DNA of 64,000 nucleotides from Flavobacterium pokkalii (GCF_014596575.1 NZ_NASZ01000013.1:1-64000), one strand, 5' to 3'. Positions 17,718 to 27,312 are shown, counted from the stretch's first letter. Notes: a model not told the origin generated them from the letters alone. Translations and numbers: made by a program.

Positions 17718-18065
17718 ATGAAAAACTGTTTAGAATGTGGTGAAAAAATTATAGGTCGCGAAGACAAAAAGTTTTGCAGCGATGGTTGTCGCAATGCCTA
17801 TAATAACAAGATGAATAAAGACAGCAATAATATTATGCGTAACATTAATAATAAATTGCGCAAAAATTATCGCATTCTCAGCGAACTGAACACGGACGGA
17901 AAATCAAAAACAAGTCGGACCAAATTATTAAGTAAAGGTTTCGATTTTGATTTTTTTACCAACATTTTAAAAACAAAAACAGGAAATACATACTATTTTC
18001 TGTATGATCAGGGTTATATGTTATTAGAAAATGATATGTATATCCTTGTCAAAAAAGACAACTAA
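17718..18065 (+). CDS. Zinc-ribbon hypothetical protein (115 aa)
   Basis: The N-terminus is a four-cysteine zinc site, MKNCLECGEKIIGREDKKFCSDGCRNAYN, with spacing C-x2-C-x12-C-x3-C. The remainder is a basic helical region and a short beta-rich tail (YYFLYDQGYMLLENDMYILV). The ribbon resembles DUF2116-type zinc-ribbons. It starts just after the GNAT-nitrilase stop and 21 bases before the M28 peptidase gene, so all three are probably one transcript. No enzymatic motif is seen, and a regulatory or RNA-binding role is only a guess. Confidence 0.7.
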   Translation: MKNCLECGEKIIGREDKKFCSDGCRNAYNNKMNKDSNNIMRNINNKLRKNYRILSELNTDGKSKTSRTKLLSKGFDFDFFTNILKTKTGNTYYFLYDQGYMLLENDMYILVKKDN

Positions 18066-18086
18066 AAAAATCCCAATCTGCTTAAA

Positions 18087-20504
18087 ATGAAAAAAGATCT
18101 CTCATCCATAGTTTATGTGCTGTTTTTTTCGGCCGTTCTCGCTTTCGTTTATCTCAGCATCATGCCACGATGGACCGTTAATGATACGAAGCCACTTGCT
18201 GAGTTTTCGACCAAAAGAGCTTTGGTACACATAAAAAAAATCAGTCAGCAGCCACATTATGTGGGCTCCAATTATCACAATCAGGTGGCTAATTATTTAC
18301 GATACGAATTGACTAAATTAGGTCTCGAAGTCAGTTATCAGGATGGTTATACTTTGACAGAATGGGGAAATCTAACCAAGTCACATAATGTTATTGCCAG
18401 ATTAAAGGGAAGTGAAAATGGAAAAGCTTTGTTATTGCTTTCCCATTATGACAGTGCACCGCATTCGGCTTCCAAAGGAACCAGTGATGATGCCACCGGA
18501 GTAGCTACTATTTTAGAAAGTGTGCGCGCTTTTTTGTATGCCAAAACCCCTCATAAAAACGATATTATCATTCTGTTTTCCGATGCAGAAGAATTAGGTT
18601 TGAACGGAGCGGCTCTTTTTGTAACCCAGCATCAATGGGCTAAAGAAGTAGGATTGGCGCTGAATTTTGAAGCCCGGGGAACTTCCGGACCTAGTTATAT
18701 GCTGATGGAAACCACAGATGGAAATGCGGCGATGGTGAAACATTTTGCGGAAGCGAATCCGAATTTTACAGTATCTAATTCTTTGATGTACAGTATTTAC
18801 AAAATGCTGCCTAATGATACCGATTTGACGGCTTTCAGAGAACAGGGCGGAATTCCCGGTTTTAATTTTGCGTTTATTGACGGACATTATAATTATCATA
18901 CGGCGCAGGATGATGTGCAACATTTAGATATCAATTCCTTAGTGCATCAGGGTTCTTATTTGATGCCTTTATTGCATTATTTTTCGAATGCCAATTTGGA
19001 TAGTCTGAATACAGCCGATGACGATGTTTATTTTTCCATTCCCTTTGGTTTTATCAATTACCCTTTCAGTTGGGTGATTCCAATGTTGTTGATTGCTTTT
19101 GTGTTGTTTTTGTTTTTTATCTTTTTAGGAATTGCCAAAAGAATTTTGACTGTCCCAAAAATGCTTTCGGGTTTTGTTCCGTTTTTGGGTTCATTATTTG
19201 CTTCCGGTTTGATTACCTTTTTAGGTTGGAAATTAGTGTTGCAAATTTATCCGCAATACCAGGATTTACTTAATGGTTTTACTTATAACGGACATGATTA
19301 CATTGCGGCTTTTGTGTTGTTAAGTCTGGCGGTTTGCTTTGTATTTTATCGCTTTTTTGCTCCAAATAAAATCAGCGCCAATGATTTTGTAGCGCCATTA
19401 TTGGTGTGGTTACTTTTAAATTTCGGAATTGCCTTTGGCTTAAAAGGCGCTGGTTTTTTAATTATTCCGGTTTATTTCGGAATTTTTACATTCGGATTTT
19501 ATATTCTTACCCAAAAATACAGTCCGATACTTAACCTGATTTTTTGTATCCCGGCTTTGTTAATTATTGCTCCTTTTATCGAAATGTTTCCAGTTGGATT
19601 GGGATTGAAAATTCTGTACGGAAGTGCCATACTTACGGTGCTTTGTTTTGGCTTGCTGTTGCCGGTTTTTGGGAATTTTGTTCAAAAAGGAAGCTGGTCG
19701 GTTTTGTTTCTTTTAGTTGCGATTGGATTTTTTATCAAAGCAAATTCCGAATCGGATTATGAAAAAGGAAAAGCCAAATCGAATAGTTTGGTTTATCTGT
19801 TTGACGCCGATGCTAATGCTGCACAATGGCTGACGTATGATAAAAATTTAGATGTTTGGACAAAAAACTATTTGGGTGAAAATCCGCAAAAACCCAAGGG
19901 GCTTGAAGCGATTCCACTTTTTAGTAAATACGATTCCGGATTTACCTTTGCTGCCAAAGCGCCTTTGAAGAATATTCCGCAACCTGCAATTGATTTTTTA
20001 ACCGATAGCATTGCCGATAATCAACGTTATTTGAAGATTCGAATTTCCCCCAATCGGAAAGTGAATCGCTATGATATTTTTGCCAATGAGAAAATGGATT
20101 TGTACAATATCAAAGCGAATGGGGTTTCTCATTTAGAACAAAAAGGAAAAATTTACGAAAGAGAAGGAAAGCGGTTGTTGAGTTATTATGTGGTGAACAA
20201 TGATCCTTTGGTTTTAGAGTTTAATATCAATGCGGCAACCGTTATGGATATGACTTTGTTGGAAAGTTCCTTTGATTTGTTGCAAAATCCAATGTTTCAC
20301 CTTCGCAAAAGAGCCGATTGGATGATGCCAACACCTTTTGTATTGAACGATGCCATAGCGATTAAAAAAACAATCCGTCCGAGTCCGAGAGTGGTTCGGG
20401 ATACGGTTCCGGTTGTAGTTCCTAAAGCCAGATTTGTGAAACCTCTTAAAGTGGAAGCAACGCCCGACTTCGAAAGTGCCGTTGTAAAAGATAGGGTTAA
20501 ATGA
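18087..20504 (+). CDS. Membrane-anchored M28-family zinc metallopeptidase
   Basis: An 805-residue protein. It has an N-terminal membrane anchor (about 8-27), then an M28 aminopeptidase-like domain (about 45-310). The di-zinc ligands are visible in order: His120-Tyr-Asp122, the GTSDDATG loop, FSDAEELGLNGA with catalytic Glu, NFEARGT, and YHTAQDDVQHLD. About eight transmembrane helices follow (about 330-560), and then a C-terminal periplasmic domain of ~240 residues. This is the layout of ERMP1/FXNA-type M28 peptidases, with the active site outside the cytosol. The substrate is unknown. A 13-bp tandem duplication spans its stop codon. Confidence 0.88.
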   Translation: MKKDLSSIVYVLFFSAVLAFVYLSIMPRWTVNDTKPLAEFSTKRALVHIKKISQQPHYVGSNYHNQVANYLRYELTKLGLEVSYQDGYTLTEWGNLTKSHNVIARLKGSENGKALLLLSHYDSAPHSASKGTSDDATGVATILESVRAFLYAKTPHKNDIIILFSDAEELGLNGAALFVTQHQWAKEVGLALNFEARGTSGPSYMLMETTDGNAAMVKHFAEANPNFTVSNSLMYSIYKMLPNDTDLTAFREQGGIPGFNFAFIDGHYNYHTAQDDVQHLDINSLVHQGSYLMPLLHYFSNANLDSLNTADDDVYFSIPFGFINYPFSWVIPMLLIAFVLFLFFIFLGIAKRILTVPKMLSGFVPFLGSLFASGLITFLGWKLVLQIYPQYQDLLNGFTYNGHDYIAAFVLLSLAVCFVFYRFFAPNKISANDFVAPLLVWLLLNFGIAFGLKGAGFLIIPVYFGIFTFGFYILTQKYSPILNLIFCIPALLIIAPFIEMFPVGLGLKILYGSAILTVLCFGLLLPVFGNFVQKGSWSVLFLLVAIGFFIKANSESDYEKGKAKSNSLVYLFDADANAAQWLTYDKNLDVWTKNYLGENPQKPKGLEAIPLFSKYDSGFTFAAKAPLKNIPQPAIDFLTDSIADNQRYLKIRISPNRKVNRYDIFANEKMDLYNIKANGVSHLEQKGKIYEREGKRLLSYYVVNNDPLVLEFNINAATVMDMTLLESSFDLLQNPMFHLRKRADWMMPTPFVLNDAIAIKKTIRPSPRVVRDTVPVVVPKARFVKPLKVEATPDFESAVVKDRVK

Positions 20505-20631
20505 TATGGTTAAATGATATGGTTTGGAATTAGTAGTTCAATCTTCAAAAATGCAGTTCGTCGGAAAAATGTTTTTTCAAATGACTTGGTTTAGTTCATT
20601 TGCCTAAAATAATTAAACCAACCAAATAACT

Positions 20632-22632
20632 ATGAAAAAACTAATCGCATTAATTCTCATTTTGGTAGTTACAAGTTCTATTTTTGTTTCTAAAAATGAC
20701 ACATCTTTAAATATAAATATAGCAAACGATAAAAGTAAAAATCCCAATCAATACAATAAAAATTGGGAATATGTAAAAGATCGATTGTTTGATGGAGAAA
20801 CTGAAATAGTATATAAGCGTGAAGGGCCAATACTTATATCGCTAAAATATGCTTCAAAACAAGATAGCCTGATTGTAAACGAAATTATTCGGGAATTACG
20901 AACGGTTATTCCAAATAAAACCATTGATTACTTTGATAATTTTACCGGAGTATCTGTTGATATTGCTTTTCGTAATGGTTATAACGAAAAATACAAGGGA
21001 ATCTCTTTATGGGATTTATTAAGATCAACAACTGAGTTGGGTTTTTACAAAAGTTCAGGAGTTGACAATAGACTTGAATCTGAAAAACACATATGGTACC
21101 TTATGCCTCCTAAGGTAGATTCTGAAAGAAATATAGATTATCGATTGCCAAATGAAATTGGGACAATAACAAGAGAAGTTTTTGATTCAAAATCACAAAA
21201 TATTTATAAGCCGATTTCTATTTCTTTTGACATCAATAAAGAGATATCTTATAATGAAAGAAAAACATACATTCAATATGAATTATTAAGGTCGCTTTGT
21301 TATATTCAAGATGCTAATTTTATTCCTGTCGTCTATGGGAAAGAGAATGTCAATAGTGTTTTTAGGTCTGCACGAGACAATCCGGAAAATTCAAAATTTA
21401 CAGATAGTGATAAATTTTTATTGCAAAAACTTTATTCAGATGACTTTATAGAGCAATTTGAAACCTATATGTATGCCAATTATCCTTGGCGTTATGCCAG
21501 TAGTTTTACCAATAAAAAAATGCATGAATTTAAGGTTTGGGGAATTATTATTGGTGAAGGTATTATTGTTTTTATTTTAATGTTTAGCTTTTTTCAAAAC
21601 AGAAAATTTAGGTATAATTATCTTAATTACTTATTTTCAATTTTCATTATACTAATGGCTTTTATAAGTTTTAGTAATTTTCATAAATTGATGACAGATT
21701 TTAGAGTTTTTGTTAGTTGGTGGAATGCACTTTTCTCGCTCTTGGTGGCTCCGATTTTATTTGCTCTGTTAATTTCCTTTGTGTTATGGGGATTAGAAAA
21801 AATTAGTTTAAAAAGAAACGAAAGTTTTAGCTATCAATTGATTATCAAAGTAATTTTTACATTTATTTCTTTTATAGCACCACTTACTTTAATATTTTTA
21901 GAATCAGATAGAGAAGGATTTTTTGAATTTATTTTGCCTTATGTTTTTTTCTCAGCTGCATTGGCAATTGGTAGGGGATTGTTGTTGTATTTGAATCATT
22001 TTTCAGCATCTTTGGTTAAAGAAAAAGACGTTGAATTAAGTCGTTTGAGGGAAGCCAAAGCAGAAGCTGAGTTCAAAACATTGCAATCACAAATCAATCC
22101 GCATTTTTTGTATAATGCGTTAAATTCAATAGCCGGTTTAGCACATATTGATGCAGATAAAACCGAAAAAATGGCTTTGTCCTTGTCGGATTTGTTCAGG
22201 CATAGCATCAATCGAAAAGGGGCAAAAGTAAATACCTTGGGTGATGAGTTAAGTTTGGTTCAAAATTATTTGGAAATTGAACAAATCCGTTTTGGCGACC
22301 GATTAGATTTTAGTATTGATGTTGATGCTGAATTGTTAACTATAGAAATTCCAAGGTTTATATTGCAGCCTTTGGTAGAAAATGCCATCAAACACGGAAT
22401 TTCTAAAATTGAAGGACATGGAAAAATATTGCTGAAAGTAAGTAAGAAAGATAATGGTATTTTGATTTCAGTACAAGATAACGGTCCCAATTTTCCGGAA
22501 GGATTAGTCAGTGGTCATGGATTACAAACAGTTTATGATTTGCTGAAATTTAGCTATGCAGAAAAAGCTGAAATGAGTTGGCACAATGAACCTCAAAAAG
22601 AAATTATAATTCGTATAAATGCTATTTTATAA
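20632..22632 (+). CDS. LytS-type sensor histidine kinase
   Basis: A 666-residue kinase. Order: signal anchor (1-20), an extracytoplasmic domain of ~275 residues, four to five transmembrane helices (about 305-455), then a short coiled coil and a His_kinase domain with QINPHFLYNALNS (phosphoacceptor His491), and HATPase_c (FILQPLVENAIKHGI; VQDNGPNFPEGLVSGHG). The extracytoplasmic part has FDGETEIVYKREGPILIS and a later LLRSLCYIQDANFIPVVY pattern; I see a weak resemblance to DUF2927-type putative peptidase domains. The stop overlaps the start of the response regulator by one base (TAATG), so the two are translationally coupled. Confidence 0.88.
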   Translation: MKKLIALILILVVTSSIFVSKNDTSLNINIANDKSKNPNQYNKNWEYVKDRLFDGETEIVYKREGPILISLKYASKQDSLIVNEIIRELRTVIPNKTIDYFDNFTGVSVDIAFRNGYNEKYKGISLWDLLRSTTELGFYKSSGVDNRLESEKHIWYLMPPKVDSERNIDYRLPNEIGTITREVFDSKSQNIYKPISISFDINKEISYNERKTYIQYELLRSLCYIQDANFIPVVYGKENVNSVFRSARDNPENSKFTDSDKFLLQKLYSDDFIEQFETYMYANYPWRYASSFTNKKMHEFKVWGIIIGEGIIVFILMFSFFQNRKFRYNYLNYLFSIFIILMAFISFSNFHKLMTDFRVFVSWWNALFSLLVAPILFALLISFVLWGLEKISLKRNESFSYQLIIKVIFTFISFIAPLTLIFLESDREGFFEFILPYVFFSAALAIGRGLLLYLNHFSASLVKEKDVELSRLREAKAEAEFKTLQSQINPHFLYNALNSIAGLAHIDADKTEKMALSLSDLFRHSINRKGAKVNTLGDELSLVQNYLEIEQIRFGDRLDFSIDVDAELLTIEIPRFILQPLVENAIKHGISKIEGHGKILLKVSKKDNGILISVQDNGPNFPEGLVSGHGLQTVYDLLKFSYAEKAEMSWHNEPQKEIIIRINAIL

Positions 22633-23396
22633 TGAAAAGTCAAGCGTATTCCTCTTTGATTATAGATGACGAACCGCCTGCAAGAGCTCGTTTACAAAAA
22701 TTACTGGAGCATTTTCCGGAGACTTTTAGGGTGTTAGACGAAGCTAAAAATGGAATTGAAGCCGTTGAGAAAATCAATAAATTCAAGCCGGATGTAATCT
22801 TTCTGGATATTGAAATGCCAGGATTGAACGGTTTTGAATTATTGGAGCGTTTGGAGAAAATTCCCATTGTGATTTTTTGTACTGCTTTCGATCAATATTC
22901 TTTGAAAGCTTTTGAAACCAATAGTATTGATTATTTGTTGAAACCGGTTCGCTTGGAGCGTTTGCAACAAACGGTTGAGAAATTGAGTAGTTTGAAAACG
23001 AATCTTTCTTCATCTGATATTATGTCGGTTTTGAAGGCTTTTTATGAGCAAAAAGAAGAAAAAAAGATGACTTCTATAACCATCAAAAAAGGGGAAAAAC
23101 TTATTTTTATAAAATTGGATGAGGTTACTCATTTTGAAGCCGATGAAAAATATGTTACGGTTTATACCAACAAAGAAAACCATTTGATTGAGCAATCCTT
23201 ATCTCAATTAGAATCGAAATTGCCACAGGAATTTATACGGGTACATCGTGCCGTAATTTTAAATAAAAATCTGGTGCAGGAAGTTCAAAAGTACTTTAAT
23301 AGTCGTTTTGTGATTACGTTGAATAACAATAGAAAGACCAGTATTACTTCTGGAAGGAGTTATAATACGGCTATTAAAGATTGGATTGGGATTTAA
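22632..23396 (+). CDS. LytTR-family response regulator
   Basis: A 254-residue regulator with an N-terminal receiver domain (SLIIDDEPPARARL; phosphoacceptor Asp59 in VIFLDIEMPGLNG; Lys in YLLKPVRLERL) and a C-terminal LytTR DNA-binding domain from about 145 (EVTHFEADEKYVTVYT; FIRVHRAVILNKN). It is the evident partner of the LytS-type kinase immediately upstream, with a one-base overlap. LytTR proteins bind direct repeats near their targets; none was identified here. A strong terminator follows. Confidence 0.93.
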   Translation: MKSQAYSSLIIDDEPPARARLQKLLEHFPETFRVLDEAKNGIEAVEKINKFKPDVIFLDIEMPGLNGFELLERLEKIPIVIFCTAFDQYSLKAFETNSIDYLLKPVRLERLQQTVEKLSSLKTNLSSSDIMSVLKAFYEQKEEKKMTSITIKKGEKLIFIKLDEVTHFEADEKYVTVYTNKENHLIEQSLSQLESKLPQEFIRVHRAVILNKNLVQEVQKYFNSRFVITLNNNRKTSITSGRSYNTAIKDWIGI

Positions 23397-23406
23397 GAAT
23401 TTAATC

Positions 23407-23440
23407 AAACTCGACAGATATTTAAAAATCTGTCGAGTTT
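23407..23440. terminator. Bidirectional terminator between response regulator and radA
   Basis: A perfect 13-bp stem, AAACTCGACAGAT (23407-23419) and its complement (23428-23440), lies between convergent genes with T-rich sequence on the plus side. Confidence 0.85.
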
Positions 23441-23455
23441 GTATTTTCAAATAAT

Positions 23456-24817
23456 TTACCCAAATAGCATACTGGCTACATCTTCAATTTTGGCGACTAG
23501 TTCAATTTTAATCCCTGTATTTTTTAAGGCAATTTTATTGTATTTCGAAACAAAAATGGTTGAGAATCCCAGTTTTTCGGCTTCCTGAATGCGCTGATCG
23601 ACACGGTTCACGGGGCGTATTTCTCCTGAAAGTCCAACTTCACCGGCAAAACAAAAACCTTTGTCCACCGGAATGTCTTCATTGGAAGATAAAATTGCAG
23701 CTACGACAGCCAAATCAATTGCCGGATCATCAACTGAAATTCCTCCCGTTACATTCAGGAAAACGTCTTTCGCACCGAGTCTGAATCCGGCTCTTTTTTC
23801 TAAAACAGCAAGAATCATGTTCAGTCTTTTGGCATTGTAACCCGTGGTGCTGCGTTGCGGTGTTCCGTAAACTGCTGTACTCACTAAAGATTGAATTTCT
23901 ATCATCAACGGGCGCATGCCTTCGAGAGTGGTGGCAATGGCCGTTCCGGATAATTCTTCGTCTTTGTGTGAAATCAATATTTCGGAGGGATTCGAAACTT
24001 CACGTAATCCGCTGCCCAGCATTTCGTAAATACCAATTTCGGAAGTAGAACCAAAACGATTTTTTAACGAACGAAGGATTCGGTAAATGTGATTTCGATC
24101 GCCTTCAAATTGCAAAACGGTATCAACCATGTGTTCCAAAATCTTTGGACCGGCAATATTTCCGTCTTTGGTAATGTGACCAATAAGAATGACCGGAATG
24201 TTAGTTTCTTTGGCAAACTTAATCAGTTCGGCAGTAGTTTCTCTGATTTGCGAAATGCTTCCCGCTGTCGATTCAATATAATCGGTATGCAGGGTTTGAA
24301 TCGAATCGATAATGACGATTTCGGGTTCAATGGTTTCAATTTGTTTGAAGATATTTTGGGTTTTGGTTTCTGTCAGAATGTAGCAATTATCGTTGCTTGG
24401 CGTAATCCTTTCCGCGCGCATTTTTATTTGTTTCTGACTTTCCTCACCCGAAACATATAGGGTTTTATAAGGTAGTTTTAAGGAAATTTGGAGTAAAAGG
24501 GTACTTTTTCCAATTCCGGGTTCACCGCCTAAAAGTGTCAGAGAGCCGGGAACAATTCCGCCACCCAATACCCGATTCAATTCGGCATCTGTAGTATCCA
24601 TTCGAATTTCCTGGGTCGAATCGATTTCGGTAATTTTTAAAGGTTTTGGCGCTCTGTTAGCGGGTGTTGGTTCGCTTTTCCAGGCTACCTTGTCTTGTTT
24701 TTGAATGATTTCTTCGGCAATGGTATTCCATTCTTTGCAGGCGTTGCATTGCCCTTGCCATTTGGCATAAGAAGTTCCGCAACTCTGGCAGAAAAAAGAG
24801 GTTTTAACTTTCGACAT
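23456..24817 (-). CDS. radA: DNA repair protein RadA
   Basis: A 453-residue RecA-like branch-migration helicase for recombination intermediates. It has an N-terminal zinc finger (CQSCGTSYAKWQGQCNACKEW), Walker A GGEPGIGKSTLL, the RadA-specific KNRFG motif (LKNRFGSTSEIGIYEM), and a Lon-protease-like C-terminal domain (LNVTGGISVDDPAIDLAVVAAILS). All diagnostic elements are present. It lies two bases downstream of the esterase-fold gene on the same strand and is convergent with the LytTR regulator. Confidence 0.96.
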   Translation of the reverse strand: MSKVKTSFFCQSCGTSYAKWQGQCNACKEWNTIAEEIIQKQDKVAWKSEPTPANRAPKPLKITEIDSTQEIRMDTTDAELNRVLGGGIVPGSLTLLGGEPGIGKSTLLLQISLKLPYKTLYVSGEESQKQIKMRAERITPSNDNCYILTETKTQNIFKQIETIEPEIVIIDSIQTLHTDYIESTAGSISQIRETTAELIKFAKETNIPVILIGHITKDGNIAGPKILEHMVDTVLQFEGDRNHIYRILRSLKNRFGSTSEIGIYEMLGSGLREVSNPSEILISHKDEELSGTAIATTLEGMRPLMIEIQSLVSTAVYGTPQRSTTGYNAKRLNMILAVLEKRAGFRLGAKDVFLNVTGGISVDDPAIDLAVVAAILSSNEDIPVDKGFCFAGEVGLSGEIRPVNRVDQRIQEAEKLGFSTIFVSKYNKIALKNTGIKIELVAKIEDVASMLFG

Positions 24818-24819
24818 TA

Positions 24820-25965
24820 TTATTTAACGGTTAAACTTTTCATATCATCGTACTTGTTGTACATCATTTCTTTGGTCAAATTGCCAATTTCTTCTAATTG
24901 AGAAGCACGTTGGTATTTTTGGGCGGCTCTTTTAGCATCGCCTGTTTTTTCATACATCAACCCCAATTCGTAATCGGCAAGCATGGTTTTTGGATAATTT
25001 TTATTGGCTAATTGTGCTAGTTTTTCCAATTCGTCGTAGGCTTTGTTTTTTAAAATAGCAGCTTCGATGGCTTTGAAATCATTAATTCGGATAGGAACCT
25101 GTAAGCCTAGTTTTTCTGTAGTGTTGTCGTATTTTTTAGTCAAATAATCCACGTATCCTGAAGGCAAAATAGCGATTTTTTCGGTGAATTCGGTTGAAGA
25201 AATTGGTTTGTAGCTATCGAAAATCTGATACAAAGCGTTTGGAATGGAAAATAGAACTAACGAATAATGCGAAGCATTGTTGAATTTGTCGTATTGGTAA
25301 TTGATTAAAGGGTTGTTGGCTGCCGCCGCTTTGATATTGCTGTCCAATTCTTCAATGGGTTGCCGTAATTGTTTAATATCGCCGTCAGCAGAAGACTGAT
25401 AGTAAAACAGATTTTTTTTGGTATTGGTCAAAGTGGTGGTAATCTGATTGCCCATTCCAGGGGCGAGTTCCGGACTTAAGGAAATATAAGCGTTGAAAAA
25501 CGGATTTTCTTTGTACAAAAAGAAATTTAAAAATCCGGCAGTGGTGTCGTGTCCGGCAATGATTCGGAAAGGAGCTGTGCGGTATTTTTTTTCGACAAAA
25601 GGCATTAGTTCTTCTCCAATAAAATTATAAAATGCTGCCGATCTTTTGGTTGGCATTCCTTCAACTTCATCGATGCCGCAATCGCTCATGCGGCTGCTTT
25701 TTTGTTTGATGCCGATGATGATAATTTCCGGCAAATCGTCCCAGTATTCACCATAATCCAGTGCGCCCTGAAACGGATTCATCAAATAATCACCGTCCAA
25801 TAATAATAAAACGGGATATCTTTTGGCAGGGTTTGTTTCGTAAGAAGGAGGGAGGCTCACGAGAATTTCACGGGTTTCAGCCAGTTTGGTCGATTTGATT
25901 AATTCGGTTTTTTGTTGTGCAAATAATGAAATCGTAAGAAAGAATAAAAGTAGAGCTTGCTTCAT
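24820..25965 (-). CDS. Esterase-fold secreted protein with degenerate nucleophile plus C-terminal TPR
   Basis: From the Met at 25965 the protein is 381 residues and begins with a good signal peptide (MKQALLLFFLTISLFAQQ); a longer frame upstream starts without one. Residues 20-270 match the putative esterase fold (COG2819, Fes/IroE-like): YPVLLLLDGDYL, an IIIIGI strand and a late HYSLV His. The nucleophile elbow is GHDTTAG, where family enzymes have GHSxGG, so Ser is replaced by Asp140. The C-terminus has a TPR-like pair (LADYELGLMYEKTGDAKRAAQKY). It may be a non-catalytic binding protein. It ends two bases before radA. Confidence 0.75.
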   Translation of the reverse strand: MKQALLLFFLTISLFAQQKTELIKSTKLAETREILVSLPPSYETNPAKRYPVLLLLDGDYLMNPFQGALDYGEYWDDLPEIIIIGIKQKSSRMSDCGIDEVEGMPTKRSAAFYNFIGEELMPFVEKKYRTAPFRIIAGHDTTAGFLNFFLYKENPFFNAYISLSPELAPGMGNQITTTLTNTKKNLFYYQSSADGDIKQLRQPIEELDSNIKAAAANNPLINYQYDKFNNASHYSLVLFSIPNALYQIFDSYKPISSTEFTEKIAILPSGYVDYLTKKYDNTTEKLGLQVPIRINDFKAIEAAILKNKAYDELEKLAQLANKNYPKTMLADYELGLMYEKTGDAKRAAQKYQRASQLEEIGNLTKEMMYNKYDDMKSLTVK

Positions 25966-26048
25966 AATTTGGAGATTTAGGTTGGAATGCAATCGGTACA
26001 GCAAGATACTAATTTTTGATGAAAGTAAAATAAAGACTATAAAAACAA

Positions 26049-26073
26049 GAAGCGTTTCTTTTGGAAACGCTTC
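26049..26073 (-). terminator. panC-panD terminator
   Basis: A perfect 10-bp stem, GAAGCGTTTC (26049-26058) and GAAACGCTTC (26064-26073). It lies about 25 bases after the panD stop on the minus strand and is followed by a T-rich run in that direction. Confidence 0.75.
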
Positions 26074-26098
26074 GAAATTAATTTTTTTGAATTTTCAT

Positions 26099-26449
26099 TT
26101 ATGTTAATGAATTGTTTTTTTCATTTGGAAAAATAATCCATGGTTTGAAAGTTTTGGCTTCTTCAAAGTCCATCGAAGCATACGAAATAATGATGATAAT
26201 GTCATCTCTCTGTACTTTTCTGGCTGCCGGACCGTTAAGTGTGATTTCGCCGGAATTTCTTTCTCCTTTTATGGCATAAGTGTCAAAACGTTCTCCGTTG
26301 TTGATGTTAACAATAGAAACTTTTTCTCCTTCAATGATATTAGAGGCTTCTAATAAGGTTTCATCGATGGTAATACTGCCAATATAATTTAAATCGGCTC
26401 CTGTTACTTTTACCCGATGAATTTTCGATTTTAAAACTTGAATTTGCAT
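26099..26449 (-). CDS. panD: Aspartate 1-decarboxylase
   Basis: A pyruvoyl enzyme that makes beta-alanine from L-aspartate for pantothenate. The 116 residues contain the self-cleavage site Gly24-Ser25 in YIGSITID, which yields the pyruvoyl group on the alpha chain, and the conserved [14 protein letters not shown] opening. It is 14 bases downstream of panC. A -7 box at 26454-26461 lies only four bases before the ATG, which suggests an additional, leaderless promoter. Confidence 0.96.
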   Translation of the reverse strand: MQIQVLKSKIHRVKVTGADLNYIGSITIDETLLEASNIIEGEKVSIVNINNGERFDTYAIKGERNSGEITLNGPAARKVQRDDIIIIISYASMDFEEAKTFKPWIIFPNEKNNSLT

Positions 26450-26453
26450 GGTG

Positions 26454-26461
26454 CAAAAGTA
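26454..26461 (-). promoter_or_regulatory. Possible panD -7 box (leaderless)
   Basis: TACTTTTG on the minus strand fits TAnnTTTG and ends four bases before the panD ATG. A start of transcription at the usual distance would fall at the start codon itself. No clear -33 element was identified. Confidence 0.4.
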
Positions 26462-26463
26462 AA

Positions 26464-27312
26464 TTATTTTAATGAAATGGTATCAATTAAACGAATATTA
26501 TTAACAAATACGGCAATAAATGCGCGATAATTTTTATCTTTTAATTTTGCTTCACAAGGGGTCAGTGTTTCTTCGTTGGCGATTTCAAAGTATTCTAAAT
26601 CAAACATTTCGTTTGTTTTGAAAGTTTTTTCAACCCATTGTTTTACTTCCTCGCAGTTTTGGGTTTTGAATTTTTCTTTGGCTGCTGTCAGTATTTTATA
26701 AATCACAGCTGCCTGTTCTCTTTCGGTTGCCGAAAGACGCTCGTTTCGGGAGCTCATGGCGAGTCCGTTAGCTTCTCTAAAAATAGGACAACCGATGATA
26801 TTGACTTTCAAATGGTTTTTGTGAACCATTTTTTTGACAATTTGTAATTGCTGAAAATCTTTTTCTCCAAAATAAGCATTTGTTGGAGTTACAATTTCAA
26901 ATAGACGTTTTACAATAGTTCCTACACCGTTAAAATGTCCGGGTCTGAACTTGCCTTCCATTTGGTTTTCCAATCCGTCAAAATCAAAATCCTGTGAAGT
27001 GACATTGCCTTCGTAAATATCTTCGACAGATGGTGCATAAACAATAATGTTTGGGTCTAAAGAAGCTATTTTTTGAGTGTCTGCTTCCAGAGTTCTTGGG
27101 TATTTTTCCAGGTCTTCCGGATTGTTAAACTGAGTAGGATTGACAAAAATACTCACTACAGTATGTTGGTTTTCTGTTAGTGATTGTTGCATTAAGGAAA
27201 GGTGTCCCTGATGTAAGGCACCCATTGTAGGAACAAAACCAATAGTGGAATTTGACGTTTTAACAGAATTTAAAAATTCGGTCAAAGTTGCTTTTCCATA
27301 GAAAATAGGCAT
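26464..27312 (-). CDS. panC: Pantothenate synthetase
   Basis: Joins pantoate and beta-alanine with ATP. The start at 27312 ([13 protein letters not shown]) gives 282 residues and matches family N-termini; an upstream ATG at 27342 adds ten residues and cannot be excluded. Hallmarks are [17 protein letters not shown] (HIGH-like ATP site), [20 protein letters not shown], and the KMSKS-like MSSRNERL. It forms an operon with panD. The gene is divergent from the glycogen-synthase-like gene, with about 80-110 bases between them. Confidence 0.95.
   Translation of the reverse strand: MPIFYGKATLTEFLNSVKTSNSTIGFVPTMGALHQGHLSLMQQSLTENQHTVVSIFVNPTQFNNPEDLEKYPRTLEADTQKIASLDPNIIVYAPSVEDIYEGNVTSQDFDFDGLENQMEGKFRPGHFNGVGTIVKRLFEIVTPTNAYFGEKDFQQLQIVKKMVHKNHLKVNIIGCPIFREANGLAMSSRNERLSATEREQAAVIYKILTAAKEKFKTQNCEEVKQWVEKTFKTNEMFDLEYFEIANEETLTPCEAKLKDKNYRAFIAVFVNNIRLIDTISLK

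Noticed and set aside
24089-24460. Plus-strand 123-codon frame inside radA
   Set aside because: It is the antisense shadow of radA, with no ribosome site or family pattern; the same applies to the other frames lying opposite or inside serS, metG, glmS and the T9SS genes.
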